Assembly (NCBI RefSeq): GCF_032854445.1
Contig: NW_027017953.1
Coordinates: 1,242,501-1,306,500, forward strand
Reading direction: 5' to 3'
DNA length: 64,000 nt
From: Liolophura sinensis
Taxonomy: Eukaryota > Mollusca > Polyplacophora > Chitonida > Chitonidae
Shown here: positions 11,192 through 20,100 of the stretch, piece by piece
Layout: each line of letters begins with the position of its first letter
Numbering within the stretch: position 1 is the stretch's first letter
Translations under genes and position numbers: made by a program
Notes under the pieces: model-generated
Database searches by the model: none
What the model saw: only the letters and a program-made list of their open reading frames with translations
What the model was told of the DNA's origin: nothing

Positions 11192-14100
11192 GTGAGGCAA
11201 GTAAATGGTCATCATCACAGTTATCATCACCGTCATCATCATTATTGTAATCATTTCCCTTATCGTTGTAATGATATCACCATCATCATTATCACCATCA
11301 CTGGTCTTATCACCACCATTATTATCACCATCACTGGGGTTATCAGCATCATCATTATTACCATCAGTTGGGTTATCACCATCATCATTATCACCATCAC
11401 TGGGGTTATAACCATCATCATTATCACCATCAGTGGTGCTATCACCATCATCATTATCACCATTACTGGGGTTATCAGCATCATCATTATCACCATCACT
11501 AGGATTATAACCATCATCGTTATCATCATCGGTGGGGCTATCACATCATCATTATTACCATCAGTGGGGCTATCACCATCATCATTATCATCATAAGTGG
11601 GGTTATCAACATTATCATCCCAATCATACTTATTGACTTAAGGGCAGTGTGACGGAAACATGGCACGATGGCGTTCATTCCCTCACAAGCTTCTTAAGGA
11701 GAGACTGAAGTTAACAGCGAGTTAGTTATTAGTTATTCGAAGCCTCAATTGTTGTGATGAGATGGTACTTATTAGTGTACAACATAGAGGCGTACAACAT
11801 GTACGATGTCCCCTTCACTAGGCTTTATCAGTATACACTGATATAAGAGACACGAACTGTGAGTTTTATGAAAGCAGCAACTCTTCGGGAAGATAAGCAA
11901 TGATCTTGTGGTCAGTAGTCATTTCGCAAGTTAACTATGTACATTCTCTTAGTCGTGTACGCATGCGCATTGCGATAGATTTTCCATTAATGCATGTATT
12001 CCTAAATCTAATGATCAGCAGTAATCTAATATTGGAAGTTTGACGGGTTAAAAAGCGACAGAGTTTTCGATTTGTACTGGAATATCGGGAACTAATTATG
12101 GCTCTAATATTGCTTACAGCAAGACGTGAGTATTAGGGGTAAAATGTCCACGCCAAGCATAGATAGGCAATACAGAATAAGGGATCATCAGAAAATCCAT
12201 TGTTAGATTGATTAGGGGTAAAATGTCCACGCCAAGCGTAGCTGGGCAATGCAGAATAAGGGATCATCAGAAAATCCATTGTTAGATTGATTAGGGGTAA
12301 AATGTCCACGCCAAGCATAGCTAGGCAATACAGAATAAGGGATCATCAGAAAACCCATTGTTAGATTGATTAGGGGTAAAATGTCCACGTCAAGAATAGC
12401 TAGGCAATACAGAATAAGGGATCATCAGAAAATCCATTGTTAGATTGATTAGAGGTAAAATGTCCACGCCAAGCATAGCTAGGCAATACAGAATAAGGGA
12501 CCATCAGAAAACCCATTGTTAGATTGATTAGGGGTAAAATGTCCACGTCAAGAATAGCTAGGCAATACAGAATAAGGGATCATCAGAAAATCCATTGTTA
12601 GATTGATAAGGGGTAAAATGTCCACGCCAAGCATAGGTAGGCAATACAGAATAAGGGACCATCAGAAAACCCATTGTTAGATTGATTAGGGGTAAAATGT
12701 CCACGTCAAGCATAGCTAGGCAATACGGAATAAGGGATCATCAGAAAATCCATTGTTATATTGATCCAGCTGCTTACGTCATAGAAATGTCATCAACACA
12801 TAACTGGACAGAAATCCTTCAATACTTTATAATAAATGAATGACAAAGCGTTTACCGGTGATGTTAATCATTTTGGGAATATTATATGCAGTTGCTTTAT
12901 ACAGAAGCTGTTAGACAATACTTCTATAATTTTATTCTGGTATAACGTACTGTTGGGCTATATATACTTATGATTTATGTACCCAAACGTATGTATACAG
13001 ATAGCGTATTTTATTTTGTTTCTAATACTAATACCTTTCAACATTAGTTAGAATATTACTTTCACTAAACATCACAGATCAATTTCTGTTATACAGTGCT
13101 GATAAACCTCGTGCCCTCATGGTACTGTCATTTCCAACAAATATCACGAGAAATTGTATTTACGAGTTGTTGTGAAATGGATCCAGAGCAATGGTCAATC
13201 ATTCTGTAAATCAGAAAAAAAATCATAGTTAAGGACAGTAATTAGTATTTATGCCAGTTAAGGACAGTAATTCGTATTTATGCCATCTCTGTTTGGCAGA
13301 GTTATGTTTCCTGACAACTTAATACAAGCCTGCTTCTCAAGGGTAAGTAAGGCCAATAACCCTCTCCAGCAACTCTCAATCTTCTACTAGACCATCTCTA
13401 CATCGCATTTCAACTAACATAACAACCCATGCAATTCCGTTACCGCAATCACACTGCCGCCAAAGTGCTTCCACCACTGAAGTATCATGCTGAAGACACC
13501 GGCCATGACACCGCACCCAGTCACATTATACTGACACCAGGCCAACCAGTTCTGTTTCGTTGCTCCAGCTTGCCATATACTCTGCCATACCTTCATGGAG
13601 CACATACAAGGTATATAAAAATATATATATATATAAAGGACCCCTTGTTACACCCCTTGTGCTTCACATTCAAGTTGGGGGCCCCCGTGGCTCAGCTGGT
13701 TAGCGCAGCGTAATGAGCCTCTCACCAATGCGGTCGCTGTGAGTTCAAGTCCAGCTCATGCTGGCTTCCTCTCCGGCCGTACGTAGGAAGTTCTGTCAGC
13801 AACCTGCGGATGGTCGTGGGTTTTCCCCGGGCTCTACCATAACGCTGGCTGCCGTCGTATAAGTGAAATATTCTTGAGTACGACGTAAAACACCAATCAA
13901 ATAAATAAATAAAATCATATTCAAGTAAGTTTTACTTGTTTTTCTGCATGAAAAAATACAATGCTACATGGAAGATTTCCTATCTACTTGCAAGGGGTCC
14001 TTTACGTAGCCTAATTCTCCGTCAGAGGACAGCTGTCAATCATTTGTGTAAGTTAAAGCCTGGTCAGGACACTTGTTGTGTATTATCTTGTGTACATATT

Positions 14101-17100
14101 GCCTTGTCAGGACACTTGTTGTGTAATGTCTTGTGTACATATAGCCTGGTCAGGACACTTGTTGTGTGTTGTCTTATGTACATATAGCCTGGTCAGGACA
14201 CTTGTTGTGTTTTGTCTTGTGTACATATAGCCTGGTCAGGACACTTGTTGTGTATTGTCTTGTGTACATATAGCCTGGTCAGGACACTTGTTGTGTGTTG
14301 TCCTATGTACATATAGCCTGGTCAGGACACTCGTTTTGTATTGTCTTACGAGTGTCCTGACATAACCTGGTCAGGACACTTGCTGTGTGTTGTCTTATGT
14401 ACATATAGCCTGGTCAGGACACTTGTTGTGTATTGTCTTGTGTACATATCGCCTGGTCAGGACACTTGCTGTGTAATGTCTTGTGTACATATAGCCTGGT
14501 CAGGACACTTGTTGTGTATTGTCTTGTGAACATATAGCCTGGTCAGGACACTTGTTGTGTTTTGTCTTGTGTACATATAGCCTGGTCAGGACACTTGTTG
14601 TGTATTGTTGTGTATTGTGTATTGTTGTGTATTGTCTTATGTTGTGTATTGTCTTATGTACATATAGCCTGGTCAGGACACTTGTTGTGTGTTGTCTTAT
14701 GTACATATAGCCTGGTCAGGACACTTGTTGTGTACATATAGCCTGGTCAGGACACTTGTTGTGTATTGTCTTGTGCACATATAGCCTGGTCAGGACACTT
14801 GCTGTGTAATGTCTTGTGTACATGTAGCCTGGTCAGGACACTTGTTGTGCAATGTCTTGTGTACATATAGCCTGGTCAGGACACTTGTTGTGTATTGTCT
14901 TGTGTACATATAGCCTGGTCAGGACACTTGTTGTGTATTGTCTTGTGTACATATAGCCTGGTCAGGACACTTGTTGTGTATTGTCTTGTGTACATATAGC
15001 CTGGTCAGGACACTTGTTGTGTTTTGTCTTGTGTACATATAGCCTGGTCAGGACACTTGTTGTGTATTGTCTTGTGTACATATAGCCTGGTCAGGACACT
15101 TGTTGTGTATTGTCTTGTGTACATGTAGCCTGGTCAGGACACTTGTTGTGTATTGTCTTGTGTACATATAGCCTGGTCAGGACACTTGCTGTGTAATGTC
15201 TTGTGTACATGTAGCCTGGTCAGGACACTTGTTGTGTATTGTCTTGTGTACATATAGCCTGGTCAGGACACTTGTTGTGTAATGTCTTGTGTACATATAG
15301 CCTGGTCAGGACACTTGTTGTGTATTGTCTTGTGCACATATAGCCTGGTCAGGACACTTGCTGTGTAATGTCTTGTGTACATGTAGCCTGGTCAGGACAC
15401 TTGTTGTGTATTGTCTTGTGTACATATAGCCTGGTCAGGACACTTGCTGTGTAATGTCTTGTGTACATGTAGCCTGGTCAGGACACTTGTTGTGTAATGT
15501 CTTGTGTACATATAGCCTGGTCAGGACACTTGTTGTGTATTGTCTTGTGTACATATAGCCTGGTCAGGACACTAATTGTGTCTTGCGTACGTATAGCAGT
15601 ATACTAATGTCCCATAGGCGGACATATCGACCTACATTTGTGTTAACTACGTGACACTTACACTCTCTTTCATCCCCTAGGGGAAGGACTCGCTATATTT
15701 GCCAATCGCTACTTTATGTACAATGCCAGTATACACGCTTTATGAACTGTCCGCACATTCGAATCGGTGTGAAAGTATTTGTGCAAGTGTGAGCGCGTCG
15801 CATTGGCTGCATCAGGGTCGTACGCCCAATTATTGTTTTTCTCAAGGAGTTTTCTTTTAAGCATGAATGCCATCTTAGCCTGCCTGTCATAGTGGTCAGC
15901 ACAATCAACGTCACATGTCCACGTAGGCTGGGTGGTATGTGTAGAAACTGACCGATTTACGGTGGAGACCACCTAGTGGGATAAGCAAATAAAATTATAC
16001 GAATATCATGATTGACTGTTTTTATTATTTATTTTGTTGCCGCTTTTGACGCCCTATAAAAGAAAATTTCCCATGTATGACGGAGTCGGATTTTTGGTGA
16101 GGTGGGTGCTCAAAACTATCGCACCACTGTAATAACACTGTAACGTTCACCACTGTAAAAAAACCACCACGTTCACCACTGCAATAGCACTGTAACGTTC
16201 ACCACTTTGATAACACTCTAATGTTTACCACTGTTATAACAATGTTAAGTATGGTGTTGAACAATAATAAAAAAGCATGTTAATCATGTTTTCAGACAGT
16301 TACAGAGCAAATTCCTGTGAACCAAACTGATGACGTAAACCTGACGTCAGTGGCGAACATGAGCGTCTTTGTGGAGCAAACCTCGGACTTGATACAGAAT
16401 GCTACAAACAAGACAGCAGGTGATCCTCGTTGGTTCTTGTTGTAATCATAACATGACAATGGTCTCGCATATAAGGGTCCTTGTACTTACAATGGGGATA
16501 TATATGTACGTGCCTATTCGAGGGTCCTGTGGTGCATGAATGAGCGGCTCTTTGTCATGAAGTTTGTCGGCATATGACTGTTGTGATGAAGCTCCATTGT
16601 CGGTTTATGTTCGTTGTGATGGAGCACCATTGCCGGTATATTTTTGTTGTAATGAAGATCCATTGACGGTATATGGCTGTTGTGATGAAGCTCCATTGTT
16701 GGTACATGTTTGTTGTGATGAAGCCCCATTGTCGGTATATGCCTGTTGAGAATAAGCGCCATTGTCCGCATATGGCTGTTGTGATGAAGCTCCATTGTCG
16801 GTATATGGCTGTTGTGATGAAGCTCCATTGTCGGTGCATGCTTGTTGTGATGAATCACCCTTGTCGGTATATGTTTGTTGTGATGAAGATCCATTGTCGG
16901 TATATGCTTGTTGTGATGAAGTTCCGTTGTTGGTACATGTTTGTTGTGATGAAGCTCCATTGTCGGTATATGCCTGTTGTGATGAAGCTCCATTGTCCGC
17001 ATATGGCTGTTGTGATGAAGCTCCATTGTCGGTATATGGCTGTTGTGATGAAGCTCCATTGTCGGTGCATGCTTGTTGTGATGAATCACCCTTGTCGGTA

Positions 17101-20100
17101 TATGTTTGTTGTGATGAAGATCCATTGTCGGTATATGCTTGTTGTGATGAAGTTCCGTTGTTGGTACATGTTTGTTGTGATGAAGCTCCATTGTCGGTAT
17201 ATGCCTGTTGTGATGAAGCTCCATTGTCCGCATATGGCTATTGTGATGAAGCTCCATTGTCGGTATATGGCTGTTGTGATGAAGCTCCTTTGTCGGTATA
17301 TGGCTGTTGTGATGAAGCTCCTTTGTCGGTATATGGCTGTTGTGATGAAGCTCTATTGTCGATATATGTTTGTTGTGATGAAGTTTATTGTAATGAGGCT
17401 CCACTGTTGGTATATATTTGTTGTGATGAGGCTCCATTGTCGGTATATGCTTGTGGTGAAGTTCCGTTGTTGGTACATGCTTGTTGTGATGAATAAAAGA
17501 TGAATGGGTAAAGAAATGAAGGAAAGAATGAATGAATGAATAAAAACTAAACAATTGAATGAATGAGTAAATAAGTAAGTAAGTAAGTAAGTAAGAAAGC
17601 AAATAAATAAAGAAATAAATAAATGTGAACCCTGTATCTTTTTGGTAACAGCCCCTCAGGAGTTCGAGCCCAAACTGGTAACCGTGGACGGCATTAACAT
17701 TATGGGTTTGGTTGTCTTCTCCATCTTCTTTGGCATCATCATCGGCCGGATGGGAGAAAAGGGGCGTCCTCTGGTGGAGCTGTTTGACTCGCTCAACATC
17801 GCTACGATGAAACTGATCAGTCTTGTTATTTGGTAGGACTAGCGCATAGCCTGATTAACTTCATTCATATCTGCCGCGCGATGTAGCCTAAATGGGAAAC
17901 CTTAGTGTGGTCATTCGTACAGTATTCATTCCACAGTGTGCAAGGAAAGTGTGCAGGTGAAAGTGTGTAAATAAAAGTGTGCAAGTAAAAGTGTGCAAGA
18001 AAAAGTGAAATATTGGTAACGTCACCATTGCATGCCTAATTTCAATACGCAATACGCATTTCTCGGCACTGTGCATTCTTCATTTGGTCTTAAGGAATAC
18101 TGTCGACCAGGTTTAGCATGTAGCATGAAAGCCTGTTGACAAGATGATAGCATATCCTACTAGCGTATGACCTTTCTACTTTTACCATGTGAATCACTTC
18201 AGATTAGTAAAGAGGATATATACTCTTCCTGTATAATCGTGGTAAAGTGTACTCTGAAAAAGGCGACATGACCCTGTATGATTGTGGTAAGGTGTACTTT
18301 GAAAAAGGGGATATGGCCCTGTATGATTGTGGTCAAGTGTACTTTGAAAAAGGGGATATGGCCCTGTATAATTGTGGTAAAGTGTACTCTGAAAAAGGGG
18401 ATATGGCCCTGTATGATTGTGGTCAAGTGTACTTTGAAAAAGGGGATATGGCCCTGTATAATTGTGGTAAAGTGTACTCTGAAAAAGGGGATATGGCCCT
18501 GTATGATTGTGGTAAATTGTACTCTGAAAAAGGGGATATGGCCCTGTATGATTGTGGTAAAATGTACTCGGAAAAAGGGGATATGGCCCTGTATGATTGT
18601 GGTAAAGTGTACTTTGAAAAAGGGGATATGGTCCTGTATAAATGTGGCAAAGTGTCCTTTGAAAAAGGGGATATGGCCCTGTATGATTGTGGTCAAGTGT
18701 ACTTTGAAAAAGGGGATATGGCCCTGTATGATTGTGGTAAGGTGTACTTTGAAAAAGGGGATATGGTCCTGTATAAATGTGGCAAAGTGTCCTTTGAAAA
18801 AGGGGATATGGCCCTGTATGATTGTGGTAAAATGTACTCGGAAAAAGGGGATATGGCCCTGTATGATTGTGGTAAAGTGTACTTTGAAAAAGGGGATATG
18901 GTCCTGTATAAATGTGACAAAGTGTCCTTTGAAAAAGGGGATATGGCCCTGTATGATTGTGGTAAAGTGTACTTTGAAAAAGGGGATATGGTCCTGTATA
19001 AATGTGACAAAGTGTCCTTTGAAAAAGGGGATATGGCCCTGTATGATTGTGGTAAAGTGTACTTTGAAAAAGGGGATATGGCCCTGTATAAATGTGGGAA
19101 AGTATACTCTGAAAAAGGAGATATGGCCCTGTATACTTGTGGTAAAGTGTACTCTGAAAAAGGGGATCTTTCTAACTTTCCATTGAAGATATACACATAA
19201 ATATTATTCCTGTCGGGCCATTTCCATGATACGCCTAAAAGCGACTAGTTCATTGTACGAAATGGAATACAACTCATGAGTCACTTTTGCATGCATGTCT
19301 CAGTATGCATGATGTTTACCTGTGTACCCGATACTTCCCAGATATTCTCCTATCGGCATGATGTTTACCTGTGTACCCGATACTTCCCAGGTATTCTCCT
19401 ATCGGCATGATGTTTACCTGTGTACCCGATACTTCCCAGGTATTCTCCTATCGGCATAATATTTACCTGTGTACCCGATACTTCCCAGGTATTCTCCTAT
19501 CGGCATAATGTTTACCTGTGTACCCGATACTTCCCAGGTATTCTCCTATCGGCATAATGTTTACCTGTGTACCCGATACTTCCCAGGTATTCTCCTATCG
19601 GCATAATGTTTACCTGTGTACCGATACTTCCCAGGTATTCTCCTATCGGCATAATATTTACCTGTGTACCCGATACTTCCCAGGTATTCTCCTATCGGCA
19701 TGATGTTTACCTGTGTACCCGATACTTCCCAGGTATTCTCCTATCGGCATGATGTTTACCTGTGTACCCGATACTTCCCAGGTATTCTCCCATCGGCATG
19801 ATGTTTACCTGTGTACTCGATACTTCCCAGGTATTCTCCTATCGGCATGATGTTTACCTGTGTACCCGATACTTCCCAGGTATTCTCCTATCGGCATAAT
19901 GTTTACCTGTGTACCCGATACTTCCCAGGTATTCTCCTATCGGCATAATGTTTACTTGTGTACCCGATACTTCCCAGGTATTCTCCTATCGGCATGATGT
20001 TTACCTGTGTACCCGATACTTCCCAGGTATTCTCCTATCGGCGTGACCTTCCTCATTGCCGCCAAGGTCGTGGAGATGGAAGACCCAGAGGCTGTCATCC

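Noticed and set aside
13676-13916. tRNA-like head (box A/box B) considered as a tRNA gene; likewise 56610, 59900, 63757, 36988 and 47765
   Set aside because: The same head is attached to a common SINE body and tail in several copies, and no convincing cloverleaf with acceptor stem was found.
18247-19200. 317-codon + strand frame of 15-residue repeats inside EAAT intron 4
   Set aside because: 45-bp minisatellite, open on both strands; no splice sites link it to the transporter frame.
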